The notes: a model not told the origin generated them from the letters alone. DNA of 64,000 nucleotides from Acidobacteriota bacterium (GCA_023389035.1 JAEWFC010000030.1:186001-250000); one strand, 5' to 3'; positions 1 through 8,961 are shown, numbered from the stretch's first letter. A program made the numbers and translations.

Positions 1-56
1 GCGGCCGCTGCCAGTATTCAGCGATCTGTCCGGCAAGTGCGGTCACGATCAACTGA

Positions 57-2537
57 TCAACTTTCCTTTGCGATCAGGCGGTCCGCGTCATCAGACGAAA
101 CCTCTTCCCGGCCAGCCACAAAGTCGCCCCGATTGCCATCGCTGGAAAGCGGAGCCACCGGTTCACCCTCAAGAGCGGCTTTCAACACATCGCTGACACG
201 AGTCGCGGGAATTATCTCGAGCTCCTTGCGAACGTCCTCCGGGATCTCCTCCACGTCATGTTCGTTCTGTGCAGGAAGAATGATCCTTTTTATTCCGGCC
301 CGGTGTGCCGCAAGCACTTTCTCTTTAATTCCGCCGACCGGAAAGACCAAGCCTGACAGAGTGATCTCGCCGGTCATCGCCGTATCGGTGCGAACCTTTC
401 TGCCCGTGTAAAGAGATGCCAGGGCTGATGCCATCGTCACGCCGGCACTAGGCCCATCCTTCGGGATCGCACCTGCGGGAACGTGCAGATGCACACCGTT
501 TTGTTTGATCATCTCGGCGTCGATACCAAACTCCACTGCGTGCGACCAAAGATAACTACGTGCTGCCTGTGCCGATTCCTTCATCACATCTCCGAGCTGG
601 CCGGTGAGCGTCAGTCCGCCGCCTCCGCCCGGAAGCATCGTCGCTTCGATAAACAGCACCTCACCGCCCATTTCGGTCCACGCCATACCGGTTGCGACAC
701 CTGCCGGCATTTCTTTTCGAGCTTCTTCGGGATGAAATCGCGGCGGCCCGAGGTATTCTTTGACATCTCCAGCATCGATCACGACCTTTTCCGTCGAGCC
801 CTCAGCAACTTTCAAAGCTACTTTTCGTGCAAGATTGCCGACGGTACGTTCAAGCTGTCGAACTCCGGCTTCACGCGTATAACGTGCCGTTAGTAAATTA
901 ATGGCTGCCTCGGTGATGGTCAGCTGTTCCGGTTCCAGGCCATTCTCCTTGATCTGTCTCGGGACCAGATACTGGATCGCGATATTGAGCTTTTCCCTAT
1001 CGCTGTACCCCGCGATATTAATTATCTCCATTCGATCGCGTAGCGGTACCGGGATAGGCCCGAGCTGGTTAGCAGTGGCAATAAAGAAAACCTTCGATAG
1101 ATCGAACGGCAGATCAAGATAGTTGTCGCGGAATGTGTTGTTCTGTGCAGGATCGAGGATCTCGAGCAGCGCTGAGGCGGGATCGCCGCGATAGTCATTC
1201 CCGAGCTTGTCTATCTCGTCGAGCATCATCACCGGGTTGTTGACGCCGACACGGCGGAGGGCCTGAATTATCCGGCCCGGCATTGCTCCAATGTACGTCC
1301 GGCGATGGCCGCGCAGCTCTGCCTCATCCCGCATGCCGCCAAGCGACATTCGTTCGAACTCACGTCCCAGCGAACGTGCGATCGAGCGGCCAAGTGAAGT
1401 CTTGCCGACGCCCGGAGGGCCGACGAAAAGAAGGATCGGGCTTTTCGAGTCAGGCCGAAGTTTAACCACGGCGAGCGATTCCAGAATTCTTTCCTTTACA
1501 TCTTCGAGCCCATAATGGTCTTCGTCGAGGATCTTGCGGGCCTCGTTCAAATCCAGCTTTTCCTCGCTGGCTTTTCGCCATGGGAGTTCAAGAACGTACT
1601 CAAGATAGGTGCGAATTACGTGGTAATCGGGTGCCGACTGAGGCAAGGCCTCCATCCGCCGCAGTTCACGTTCGGCTTCTTTGCGAACATCATCGGGGAT
1701 GTCAGCGGTCTCAAGCCGCTCGCGAAGCTGTGCTGCCTCGGCCTTTTCTCCACCCTCATCGTCCTCGCCAAGCTCCTTTTGGATCTGCTTCATCTGCTGC
1801 CGCAGAATGTAATCACGCTGCGACTTGTCCATCTCGGACTGAGCTTCGGAAGCGATCTTCGTGCGGATCTGCATGATCTCGAGCTCACGAGCGAGAGCGG
1901 CGTGCGTCAGCGTCAAAAGCTCATCGACGGTGCCGGATTCGAGCATTTTCTGCTCGGTCTCAGTGCCGAGATCTAAGACCGATGCCAGGAAATATGACAA
2001 TTGAACCGGGTCTGTCTGGGTCATGACAGCCATTCGGATCTCGGGCGGAACCTGCGGCAGCAGAGCGAGGGCCTGCTGGATCATCCCATGAATATTCCGT
2101 TTGAGGGCTTCGATCTCTTCATCATCGACGCGCTCAAGCTCCGGGAGTTTTTCGACCTTTGCCTTTAGATAGGGCTGATCGGTCTGCCACTCGATCACCC
2201 GGAAACGCTCCAGTCCCTGAACGATCAGCTGCATGACGCCTTCATTACGCATCATCCGCTTAATGCTAACGATCGTCCCGACCTGGTGAAGATCATCGAA
2301 CTTCGCTTCATCCCCGGTTACGCCTTCGGTCTTTGTCGTAACACAAGCTAGCAGCTTCTCCTCTGTGGAGAGGGCGCTCTCGACCGCACGCATCGATCGT
2401 TCGCGGCCGACTGCGAGCGGCACGACCGTGTCAGGGAATAATGTCGTGTTTTGCAGCGGCAGGACTGCGATCTCAAGCCGCTGCGGCACCTCGACGTCGG
2501 TTTCTGTCAGGGGTTCCTCGATCTTGTCATCAGCCAT
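57..2537 (-). CDS. lon: ATP-dependent protease La (Lon)
   Basis: Cytosolic AAA+ serine protease that unfolds and degrades misfolded and regulatory proteins. The 826-residue length matches bacterial LonA. The order is an N-terminal substrate-binding LON domain (about residues 20-215), a coiled helical region (about 220-320), an AAA+ module with Walker A GPPGVGKTS (about 366-374) and Walker B followed by a LDEIDK motif, and a C-terminal protease domain. The catalytic dyad is visible: Ser in PKDGPSAGV (about residue 696) and Lys in GGIKEKVLAAH (about 739). The ATG is preceded by an AAGGAT Shine-Dalgarno. It lies 17 nt downstream of the Hsp20 gene on the same strand, so a CBS protein-Hsp20-Lon transcript is likely and fits a heat or proteotoxic stress role. 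No CIRCE element was seen upstream. Identification is very secure. Confidence 0.98.
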   Translation of the reverse strand: MADDKIEEPLTETDVEVPQRLEIAVLPLQNTTLFPDTVVPLAVGRERSMRAVESALSTEEKLLACVTTKTEGVTGDEAKFDDLHQVGTIVSIKRMMRNEGVMQLIVQGLERFRVIEWQTDQPYLKAKVEKLPELERVDDEEIEALKRNIHGMIQQALALLPQVPPEIRMAVMTQTDPVQLSYFLASVLDLGTETEQKMLESGTVDELLTLTHAALARELEIMQIRTKIASEAQSEMDKSQRDYILRQQMKQIQKELGEDDEGGEKAEAAQLRERLETADIPDDVRKEAERELRRMEALPQSAPDYHVIRTYLEYVLELPWRKASEEKLDLNEARKILDEDHYGLEDVKERILESLAVVKLRPDSKSPILLFVGPPGVGKTSLGRSIARSLGREFERMSLGGMRDEAELRGHRRTYIGAMPGRIIQALRRVGVNNPVMMLDEIDKLGNDYRGDPASALLEILDPAQNNTFRDNYLDLPFDLSKVFFIATANQLGPIPVPLRDRMEIINIAGYSDREKLNIAIQYLVPRQIKENGLEPEQLTITEAAINLLTARYTREAGVRQLERTVGNLARKVALKVAEGSTEKVVIDAGDVKEYLGPPRFHPEEARKEMPAGVATGMAWTEMGGEVLFIEATMLPGGGGGLTLTGQLGDVMKESAQAARSYLWSHAVEFGIDAEMIKQNGVHLHVPAGAIPKDGPSAGVTMASALASLYTGRKVRTDTAMTGEITLSGLVFPVGGIKEKVLAAHRAGIKRIILPAQNEHDVEEIPEDVRKELEIIPATRVSDVLKAALEGEPVAPLSSDGNRGDFVAGREEVSSDDADRLIAKES

Positions 2538-2554
2538 AAACTATTTGATCCTTG

Positions 2555-2947
2555 CTATTGTCCGGCCCTAGCAGCTTCCGGCGATTCGCCCTTTCTGAGA
2601 CGTATGATCAGCAAGCCATTCTCAAACATATGGTCAAGCCTCACACCGTCGATCGACGCCGGAAATTTGAGTGTTTTCTCGAAACGGCTATAGGTGATCT
2701 CCATCTGGTGGTATGATCCGCCGGCAGGACATGAGCGGTCCTTTCGGCACCCGGCGATGTAGAGCGTGTTCCCGTGAACCTCGATCTCCACATCCTCAGC
2801 CGCCACACCTGCGAGTTCGACCTTTACGACCCAGCCGTCCTCAACCTTGTAAACGTCGGCCGCAGGAAGCCAGAGCCGGCCTGACGGTTTCGCGCCGCCG
2901 CCGGATGAACCCAGGAACTGAAAATGTCGGTTAAATGCTTTGGCCAT
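2555..2947 (-). CDS. Hsp20/alpha-crystallin family small heat-shock protein
   Basis: ATP-independent holdase chaperone, 130 residues. The alpha-crystallin domain spans about residues 24-125, with the typical opening PAADVYKVEDGWVVKVELAG, the EIEVHGNTLYI strand, and the closing hydrophobic strand ENGLLIIRLRKGE. The short N-terminal arm (about 23 residues) is Gly/Ser/Lys rich, and the C-terminal tail lacks an obvious IxI motif, which is unusual because that motif normally docks subunits in oligomers. It sits 17 nt upstream of lon and 35 nt downstream of the CBS gene, suggesting co-expression of a holdase with the protease that clears damaged clients. Family call is secure; the missing IxI is an observation. 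Confidence 0.92.
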   Translation of the reverse strand: MAKAFNRHFQFLGSSGGGAKPSGRLWLPAADVYKVEDGWVVKVELAGVAAEDVEIEVHGNTLYIAGCRKDRSCPAGGSYHQMEITYSRFEKTLKFPASIDGVRLDHMFENGLLIIRLRKGESPEAARAGQ

Positions 2948-2982
2948 ACGGCGGTTACTGTACCCTTAGGGCGTCGGACAGG

Positions 2983-3450
2983 TTACTTCTTCTTCCAAAA
3001 TGCGGACCCGCTCGAGATCTCTTCGAGGGTCTCGGCGATCTCGCGTTCATCTTCCATCTCCAAAGCGATATCGGCCATGGCTATGATACCGGCAAGCGAA
3101 CCGTCATCGTTGACGACAGGTATCCGTCTCACCTGGCGGTCGCCCATCATGCGGATCGCTTCAAACGCGAAGTCATCAGGCCTGACCGAAAAGATCTCTG
3201 TGGTCATTGCATCGCCGACGGGTGAATCCGGCCCTTTTCCGTCTGACAAAGCACGAACGACAATATCGCGATCGGTGACGATACCCACCAATTTTCCTGA
3301 TTCGACGACAGGAACGCTGCCCATGTCCCCGTCACGCATTAACGCGGCGACCTCACGCAGCGAAGCACGGGGGACCGATGTCGTCACGCTCGCAGTCATT
3401 ATATCGCGGCAAAGTAAACGACGCCGTTCCCCTTGATTTGAATCAGCCAT
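2983..3450 (-). CDS. CBS-domain pair protein
   Basis: 155 residues made almost entirely of two tandem CBS domains (about residues 14-75 and 82-138). The repeated signatures are DGDMGSVPVVESGKLVGIVTD and GDRQVRRIPVVNDDGSLAGI, each with the G-(I/V)-(V/I)-(T/A)-D/M ending that binds adenine nucleotides. Such stand-alone pairs act as AMP/ATP or S-adenosyl-methionine sensors and modulate partner proteins; the partner here is unknown. First gene of the likely CBS-hsp20-lon operon. The ATG is preceded by an AGGT sequence. No catalytic domain is attached. Confidence 0.92.
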   Translation of the reverse strand: MADSNQGERRRLLCRDIMTASVTTSVPRASLREVAALMRDGDMGSVPVVESGKLVGIVTDRDIVVRALSDGKGPDSPVGDAMTTEIFSVRPDDFAFEAIRMMGDRQVRRIPVVNDDGSLAGIIAMADIALEMEDEREIAETLEEISSGSAFWKKK

Positions 3451-3562
3451 AAACCTATTTTGTTTGACTTCAAGGTATAAAGCAAGCTCTTCAGATTTTG
3501 GAAATCAAACTGGAATTGGCATCATCAAAGTGGATGATCATTTGCACGGCGTCAGGTCGAAC

Positions 3563-3910
3563 ATGGGTAAAGGACGAGTTAACAATCGCAAACCGCAACG
3601 AACGGGCCGCATCATCACAGTCGGGAAGGTCGAGTCGGTCCCGCCGGGACGAGGTGCGACCGTTAAGCTTAACGACGGTGCGGAGATCGCGATCTACAAC
3701 GTGAACGGCGTCTTTCACGCGATCGAGAATTTCTGTCCGCATAAAGGTTATGCACTCGCTGACTCTCCCGTTAGAGGAACGGTCGTCGAGTGCGAACACC
3801 ACGGATGGCGCTTTGACGTGACCAGCGGCCATTGCTTTACTGCTCCGAAATGCTCGGTTGACCGTTACGATGTTGTGGTTGAGGACGACTGGATCAGGAT
3901 CACCGTGTAA
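3563..3910 (+). CDS. Rieske [2Fe-2S] ferredoxin-like protein
   Basis: 115-residue soluble Rieske protein of the type used as a small-subunit ferredoxin (NirD or dioxygenase ferredoxin class). The two cluster-binding motifs are present: C58-P-H60 in FCPHKGY and C77-E-H-H80 in CEHHGW. The reading frame is open upstream to a TTG at 3464, but the ATG at 3563 puts the domain at the normal distance from the start. There is no signal peptide or membrane segment, so an electron-transfer role in the cytosol is expected. No oxygenase or reductase gene is adjacent. Its stop is about 45 nt from the end of the convergent gene, with a terminator hairpin between them. Confidence 0.85.
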   Translation: MGKGRVNNRKPQRTGRIITVGKVESVPPGRGATVKLNDGAEIAIYNVNGVFHAIENFCPHKGYALADSPVRGTVVECEHHGWRFDVTSGHCFTAPKCSVDRYDVVVEDDWIRITV

Positions 3911-3934
3911 AAAAGGCTGCCCGAGAGCAGCCCT
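3908..3934 (-). terminator. Rho-independent terminator of the nadA-ferredoxin-YbaY operon
   Basis: Read on the minus strand, a GGCTGC/GCAGCC stem (3927-3932 and 3915-3920) with a six-base loop is followed by a run of six T. It sits directly downstream of the 3959-5572 gene and may also slow transcripts of the convergent Rieske gene. Confidence 0.7.
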
Positions 3935-3958
3935 TGAATTGCTCGGATCACGGCGTAT

Positions 3959-5572
3959 TTAGTAGCGAAGTGTGACGTTCTGGGAATCGAGAACGAGATC
4001 GGTTGCGGAAACGCTTCGTAGATTCCGGCCGTTATAAACGATCTGTATCTCACCGCTTGCGTCCGCCTCGCCTGAATTCGTCACACTGATCCTTGCCGTC
4101 GTGTCATCGATATAGATCAGCTTGCCGCTGAACGTGATCGATCCATCAAAGCGCGTCAGCGTTACGTCGGCATCGCCCGTCGACCGCACATTTACTGCAC
4201 CTCGGATCAGGATCATCGCGTTACGCCCTGCGATCTGCATTGTCCCGGGCCCGATCTTCGACAGATTCAGAGTACGGCCCGTTATCGGTTCGGGAACGTC
4301 CGATGCAGGTTCCACCACTATCTCGACATTCGCGTTCGGGTTGGCTCGCGGATCTATCGCTTGGCCGATCTGGTTCCGAAATCGAACTTGCCCTTCGCTG
4401 CGTATTTCCGCCCAAAGCTCGTAGTTTCTCTGTCGATTGATGTCGCGAAGATCAAAATTAAGCTCGAAAGGGATCGGGACCTGACGCGTCGCAGGCGTTA
4501 CGGTCGTTTCCGCCACCGGGTTTCCGCTCGGATCGGCCGACTCAACAAGCCGAACGCTGACCTCTGCGTTCGGAGGCATCGCGATCCGCTGCCGATACGT
4601 TACCGTACCGCGGATGACCGCATCGCCGCGGCCCGGCCTTCCGGCTCCTCCGACCTGAACGAGGTTCATTTCCACCGTACGCGGATTCCCTTGCGTGATC
4701 ACCGGATAGTTTGTGTCTGTAGTAAAAAGCAGGCGGTCTCCGTCGCGGATCTCCGCACGTACCACATATCGATTCCGTTCCTGTATGCGGCCCGGCTCGT
4801 ACGCCATATCGAAGCTGATTGGCACTTGTCTGCCTGCCGTTGGAAAGCGCTGCTCCGCGACAACACTCGCGCTCGCATCTGCCCGCGACACATCAAGCAA
4901 TGCAACCGTCAGGATCGCTGATTGCGGCAATGCGATACGTTGGCGGTACGTCACTGTCCCGGAGATCACGTTGTCCTGTGTCCGGATCGGTCCGTCATCA
5001 TCACAGATCGCACGAGTGTCCACGTCTTCGGCCTTTACAACAGCCCGAGCCCCTGTACCATCGATAGAGTAAACGACGTAACTCACCTGCGATGGGCAGC
5101 AAAGCGCGTCCGACGATGTGTAGCGGTTAAACTCCGCGTTAAGCTCGGTCGCATTCTCGAGCCGGACGGATCTTAAAGACGAATCCGACCTCGCATCGCT
5201 GTTCTCGGGTGATAATGTCCCGACAAAACGCGGGCCGATGAAAACGAACGCGTTGTATTGATTCGGCCTGCACATTCCGTCCACGCTCGCCATCGCGTTG
5301 ATGACGGTGGTCGTGCCGTAGCTCTGGACAGGTCCGAACAGATACCAGCCGGCCCGCGTCAGCGCACGGTCTGCAACTGATTCAGGCGTTCGGATCGTCG
5401 AACGGCACATTTGCGATTCCGGCGACGATGCGGTCACTCGCGGAGCGTTCGGCACAACGCCGGTTCCGCGATTCCAATTTGTACCGAGCGGCCTGTCGAG
5501 CCATGAGGACTGTGCGGCAACAGGTACCGCCAGGGCCAACACAACTAACGTTAACAAGATATGCCTTTTCAT
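3959..5572 (-). CDS. Exported protein with LppP/LprE-like and two YbaY-like domains
   Basis: 537 residues with a clear signal peptide (MKRHILLTLVVLALAVPVAAQ), so periplasmic or outer-surface. About residues 65-180 resemble the LppP/LprE lipoprotein domain (pattern GMCRPNQYNAFVF, FVGTLSPENSD, ALCCPSQ). Two beta-sandwich repeats of about 100 residues follow, each opening with an almost identical GTVTYRQRIA segment; these match the YbaY/YscW-type lipoprotein fold. The last 100 residues are beta-rich and unassigned. A strong purine-rich Shine-Dalgarno (GGGAAGGG) precedes the ATG. It follows the ferredoxin and nadA genes on the same strand (34-nt gap). Function is unknown; the domain reading rests on remembered family patterns, not a search. 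Confidence 0.75.
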   Translation of the reverse strand: MKRHILLTLVVLALAVPVAAQSSWLDRPLGTNWNRGTGVVPNAPRVTASSPESQMCRSTIRTPESVADRALTRAGWYLFGPVQSYGTTTVINAMASVDGMCRPNQYNAFVFIGPRFVGTLSPENSDARSDSSLRSVRLENATELNAEFNRYTSSDALCCPSQVSYVVYSIDGTGARAVVKAEDVDTRAICDDDGPIRTQDNVISGTVTYRQRIALPQSAILTVALLDVSRADASASVVAEQRFPTAGRQVPISFDMAYEPGRIQERNRYVVRAEIRDGDRLLFTTDTNYPVITQGNPRTVEMNLVQVGGAGRPGRGDAVIRGTVTYRQRIAMPPNAEVSVRLVESADPSGNPVAETTVTPATRQVPIPFELNFDLRDINRQRNYELWAEIRSEGQVRFRNQIGQAIDPRANPNANVEIVVEPASDVPEPITGRTLNLSKIGPGTMQIAGRNAMILIRGAVNVRSTGDADVTLTRFDGSITFSGKLIYIDDTTARISVTNSGEADASGEIQIVYNGRNLRSVSATDLVLDSQNVTLRY

Positions 5573-5606
5573 TTTCCCTTCCCCCAGTTTCGTTATCCTC
5601 GCAACC

Positions 5607-5852
5607 TTATGACGCCGATCGCGTCGCTAGTTCCCCGATCGCCTCGACCGGGCATGCATTCAGTGCCTCTTCGCACAGTTCTATCTCAGCCTGGTTTTCA
5701 GGCTGCTTATATACGAACGAATAACCGTTCTCGTCATTGCGTGTAAAATTGGATGGCGCTGTGTCGCGGCACACGTCGCAGTCGATGCATTGCGAATCGA
5801 CAAAGAACTTGCCCGGAACATTGTCGGGCAATATGTCCTTTAGCTCGGCCAT
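5607..5852 (-). CDS. Small iron-sulfur ferredoxin
   Basis: 81-residue acidic ferredoxin. Cysteines 22, 25 and 28 form CIDCDVC near the N-terminus and a fourth lies in NACPVEAI near residue 68; this is a single-cluster [4Fe-4S] (Fer4-type, one domain) arrangement, with an extra Cys in ELCEEAL. It is encoded 21 nt downstream of nadA. Quinolinate synthase is itself a [4Fe-4S] enzyme, so the ferredoxin could supply electrons or simply be co-regulated; that link is inference. No strong Shine-Dalgarno is visible, so translation may be coupled to nadA. Confidence 0.85.
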   Translation of the reverse strand: MAELKDILPDNVPGKFFVDSQCIDCDVCRDTAPSNFTRNDENGYSFVYKQPENQAEIELCEEALNACPVEAIGELATRSAS

Positions 5853-5873
5853 ATACGTAAGAGCTGCGGCGAA

Positions 5874-6986
5874 TCAACGCTGTGATTCGGTCATGGAGAT
5901 CATCCTGTCGAGCGCGATCTTTGCATAGTGACGCGTGTCATCATCGACCTTGATCTCGTTAACGGCGACGCCCTCGGTCAGGTTGTCGAGCGCCCACGCC
6001 AGATTCTGAGGTGCAATCCGGTACATCGTCGCACACATACAAAGGTCGGGCGCTAAAAGATGGATCTCTTTATCCGGAAATCGCTGTGCAAGACGGCTTA
6101 CAAGGTTAACCTCGGTCCCGATCGCCCATTTCGAACCGGGCGGCGAATCCTCGACGGTCTTGATGATAAATGAGGTCGAACCATTCAGATCGCTGACCTC
6201 GACCACCTCTCGCATACATTCCGGATGAACGAGAACCTGTACGCCGGGTACTTCGGAACGGATCTTGTCGACATGCCAAGGCTTGAATCTGCCGTGCACT
6301 GAGCAATGCCCTCGCCAAAGAATGAGTTTGGCGTCCAAAAGCTCTTCCGGGGTGTTTCCGCCGAGCTCCTCATGCGGATTCCAAAGGGCCATCTTGTCGA
6401 GCGGGATCCCGAATTTCGCACCCGTGTTTCGCCCAAGGTGCTGGTCCGGAAAGAAGAACATCTTGTCGTACTGTCTCAGATATGTATCAAATAGCGGCAC
6501 TGCGTTTGACGACGTGCAAACCACGCCCTCGTTCCTACCGCAGAACGCTTTGATCGCCGCCGACGAATTCATATACGTGATCGGTGCGACCTTAGAATCC
6601 AGTACACCGACCTGCCGAAGCTGTTCCCACGCGTCCTCGACCTGATCGATCGATGCCATATCCGCCATCGAGCAGCCGGCGCCGAGGTCCGGCAAGATCA
6701 CTCGCTGGTTCTCTTTTCCGAGGATGTCGGCCGATTCGGCCATGAAGTGAACGCCGCAGAAAACTATATATTCCGCATCGGTTTGCGAGGCCATTACGGA
6801 AAGCTGATAGGAATCCCCCGTCAGATCAGCATGTCGTATCACATCGTCACGCTGGTAGTGATGGCCGAGAATTACGACGCGGCTTCCCAGCGATTCACGG
6901 GCGGCTTCTATGCTGACAGCCAGCTCGGCTTCCGGCATTACTAAAAAGTCTTCCAGAGCACGCTGTTGTTCTAATACTGCAGGCAT
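5874..6986 (-). CDS. nadA: Quinolinate synthase A
   Basis: Condenses iminoaspartate with dihydroxyacetone phosphate to quinolinate in de novo NAD synthesis; cytosolic [4Fe-4S] enzyme. At 370 residues it has the normal length. Recognisable motifs are ILGHHYQRDDVI, the cluster ligands in GAGCSMADM, HPECM and LCMCATMYR, YMNSSAAIKAFCG, and the TEVNLV segment. A strong GGGAGGAC Shine-Dalgarno precedes the ATG. It heads a minus-strand run with a ferredoxin and an exported protein. nadB and nadC are not in the window, so the rest of the pathway must be encoded elsewhere. Confidence 0.97.
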   Translation of the reverse strand: MPAVLEQQRALEDFLVMPEAELAVSIEAARESLGSRVVILGHHYQRDDVIRHADLTGDSYQLSVMASQTDAEYIVFCGVHFMAESADILGKENQRVILPDLGAGCSMADMASIDQVEDAWEQLRQVGVLDSKVAPITYMNSSAAIKAFCGRNEGVVCTSSNAVPLFDTYLRQYDKMFFFPDQHLGRNTGAKFGIPLDKMALWNPHEELGGNTPEELLDAKLILWRGHCSVHGRFKPWHVDKIRSEVPGVQVLVHPECMREVVEVSDLNGSTSFIIKTVEDSPPGSKWAIGTEVNLVSRLAQRFPDKEIHLLAPDLCMCATMYRIAPQNLAWALDNLTEGVAVNEIKVDDDTRHYAKIALDRMISMTESQR

Positions 6987-7087
6987 ATGTCCTCCCTCAC
7001 TGCGAATCCCTTGTTAACGGCCTTCAAAGAAAAATGATGGCACCTTGGGACGCTTTGCGCAAGAGAACTTATTAGCGGTGTCTTTGT

Positions 7088-8164
7088 TTAGATATGGCCC
7101 GTCGCTTTCTCGATCAAAAGGACAACGCCGTAGGATAAAGCTGCGATCAGTCCCGCCATCGGTATCGTTAATACCCAGGCCCACACGATCCTTCCGGCAA
7201 CGCCCCATTTGACGGCAGAAAATCTTTTCGCGGTGCCGACACCGACGATCGAGCCCGTGATGGTATGCGTCGTCGAGACAGGAATGCCGGCAGCTGTCGC
7301 TCCAAAAAGCGTGAGAGCTCCGGCCGTCTCAGCACAAAATCCGCCGACGGGCTGCAGTTTCACGATCTTTGTACCCATTGTCTTAACGATCCGCCAGCCG
7401 CCGGAAAGCGTTCCGAGAGCGATTGCAAGATGCGCGGCGAGAACGACCCAAAGCGGGACGTCGGGCAGGCGCCCATCCGGCATCATCTGCAGAAATCCGC
7501 CGGAGACGAGAACAATCGTGATTATGCCCATCGTCTTCTGAGCGTCATTACCGCCGTGGCCGAGAGAATAGGCAGCCGCGGAGAATAGTTGGCCGATTCG
7601 AAAACCGCGATCGACCTTTTTCAATGAGACTCTGTGAAATATCCAGTAGACAGAGACCATCAGAATGAAACCAAGCGTCATCCCGATCAGCGGCGAGAGC
7701 ACGATGAAGGCTAACGTTTTGATCCAGCCCTCGGCCTTTAGAACAGTCTCCGCTCCGAAGACGCCGAAATGCCAAACGTACGACGTAAGTGCCGCACCTG
7801 CGTAGCCGCCTACCAATGCATGCGAGCTGGAGGTCGGCAGGCCGAGATACCACGTGATCAGGTTCCAAAACACGGCACCCAAGACGCCTGCGAGCAAAAC
7901 GAACAGTTGGTCGTTGCCCGGAATGACCGCGATGTTCACCATATCGCCGCCGATGGTCTTTGCCACCGCGGTCCCGAAGACAAGAAACGCGATGAAATTA
8001 AAGAACGCCGCCCATGCAACTGCGACGCCGGGCGAAAGCACACGCGTCGCGACGACCGTAGCTATGGAATTTGCAGCATCATGAAATCCGTTGATGTAGT
8101 CAAAGACCAAAGCAACGGCGATGATCAGCACAACGAGGCTCAGGGCTGCGTATTGTCCTTCCAT
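7088..8164 (-). CDS. pit: PiT-family low-affinity inorganic phosphate transporter
   Basis: 358-residue integral membrane protein of the PiT family, which cotransports metal-phosphate with H+ or Na+. Both inverted family signatures are visible: NGFHDAANSIATVVATR near the N-terminus and SLGHGGNDAQKTMGII in the middle, along with the conserved GLPTSSSHALVGG and PVSTTHTITGSIVG segments. About ten hydrophobic helices can be counted. It starts 17 nt after the DUF47 gene, the standard partner of Pit-type carriers, and is the last gene of the phosphate cluster. Confidence 0.95.
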   Translation of the reverse strand: MEGQYAALSLVVLIIAVALVFDYINGFHDAANSIATVVATRVLSPGVAVAWAAFFNFIAFLVFGTAVAKTIGGDMVNIAVIPGNDQLFVLLAGVLGAVFWNLITWYLGLPTSSSHALVGGYAGAALTSYVWHFGVFGAETVLKAEGWIKTLAFIVLSPLIGMTLGFILMVSVYWIFHRVSLKKVDRGFRIGQLFSAAAYSLGHGGNDAQKTMGIITIVLVSGGFLQMMPDGRLPDVPLWVVLAAHLAIALGTLSGGWRIVKTMGTKIVKLQPVGGFCAETAGALTLFGATAAGIPVSTTHTITGSIVGVGTAKRFSAVKWGVAGRIVWAWVLTIPMAGLIAALSYGVVLLIEKATGHI

Positions 8165-8181
8165 ACAGTTTTATCCGTAGA

Positions 8182-8802
8182 TCAGTTGTGCTTCAGGACT
8201 ATGCTTTCGATGATGTTTGCGGCGCTTTCACAAAGGTCGGTCGCACTTTCAAGGATCTCGTAAAGCTCCTTGTATTTGATAACTTCGATCGCGTCAGTCG
8301 GATCTCGGAAAAGCTCGGCGATCGCACGGAAGTACACGTCGTCCGCTTCATTTTCGAGCCGGTGGATCTCTACGAAATATTGAGAAATGCCGTTTGGTTT
8401 GTTTAGAAGAGAAACCGCACCGTGGACCTGCCAGGATAAGGCGTGAATTATCTCTGCGAATTTCTTTATGTGGACGTTATTATCACGAACATCGTACATC
8501 ACCATCGCACGTGCTCCCGCGTCGATGTAATCGCAGATGTCATCGAGAGCAACGCTCAGCGTATAGATATCTTCGCGATCAAAAGGCGTGATGAACGACT
8601 TGTTAAGCTTGGTTGTGATCTGATGCATCAGGTCATCGCACGCATGCTCGACCGTTTTAATGCGTTTAGTGAAAGATTCCCTGTCGGCCACATCCGACTC
8701 GACCATTTCCGTGAGTATCTTTGCGGCCTCTTCGATCTTGGCCGTCATTTGTGAGAAATACTGGAAATACTCGTCCTCCTTGGGCAGGAAGCTAAAAGCC
8801 AT
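8182..8802 (-). CDS. DUF47/PhoU-like Pit accessory protein
   Basis: 206-residue helical cytosolic protein of the DUF47 (YkaA/PhoU-like) family, usually encoded beside Pit transporters and thought to control them. Characteristic segments are FLPKEDEYFQYF at the N-terminus, ACDDLMHQITTKLNKSFITPFDREDIY, the LDDICDYID motif, and HRLENEADDVYFRAI. The acidic E/DxxD clusters resemble the metal-binding motifs of PhoU. It directly precedes pit (17 nt) and is likely co-transcribed with it. An AGAGGAT Shine-Dalgarno precedes the ATG. Confidence 0.92.
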   Translation of the reverse strand: MAFSFLPKEDEYFQYFSQMTAKIEEAAKILTEMVESDVADRESFTKRIKTVEHACDDLMHQITTKLNKSFITPFDREDIYTLSVALDDICDYIDAGARAMVMYDVRDNNVHIKKFAEIIHALSWQVHGAVSLLNKPNGISQYFVEIHRLENEADDVYFRAIAELFRDPTDAIEVIKYKELYEILESATDLCESAANIIESIVLKHN

Positions 8803-8816
8803 TTGTTTATCCTCTG

Positions 8817-8834
8817 GTGTTACAAGATTGTTAA
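8817..8834. promoter_or_regulatory. Possible two-repeat Pho-box-like site upstream of DUF47-pit
   Basis: TGTTAC (8818) and TGTTAA (8829) recur exactly 11 bp apart, the same hexamer and spacing as the three-repeat site upstream of pstS. They lie only about 15-30 nt upstream of the DUF47 start, and in the opposite orientation relative to the gene they would control. This makes a role less certain; it may be a repressing site or chance. Confidence 0.3.
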
Positions 8835-8930
8835 CCTAATATATCACCGCTTTCGCTAATGACTTCAACGCCCGAAGACAGTATTTCCTCTGACTCGATC
8901 ATTTGCCGAAGCCATCGCAAAAACCGGAAC

Positions 8931-8961
8931 AAGCCGCTGCCGAATACACGACAAGCGGCTT
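8931..8961 (-). terminator. Hairpin between phoU and the DUF47-pit genes
   Basis: An 8-bp perfect stem (AAGCCGCT/AGCGGCTT) with a 15-base loop lies 64 nt downstream of phoU. On the minus strand a run of five T occurs about 7 nt after the stem, so it is a weak terminator candidate that would partly insulate pit from the pst operon. The rest of the 222-nt intergenic stretch shows no gene. Confidence 0.35.

Noticed and set aside
1..56. Possible start of another minus-strand gene after lon (TTG or GTG start near 44-52, open to the edge)
   Set aside because: Only about 17 codons are visible, which is too little to separate a gene from chance.
2948..2982. CIRCE or heat-shock operator upstream of the hsp20-lon genes
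   Set aside because: No TTAGCACTC-N9-GAGTGCTAA or similar inverted repeat is present; the intergenic regions are very short.
4361..4921. Long plus-strand open frame opposite the LppP/YbaY-like gene
   Set aside because: It is an antisense shadow in a GC-rich coding gene; its protein is Arg/His-rich without any motif, while the minus frame has a signal peptide and domain repeats.
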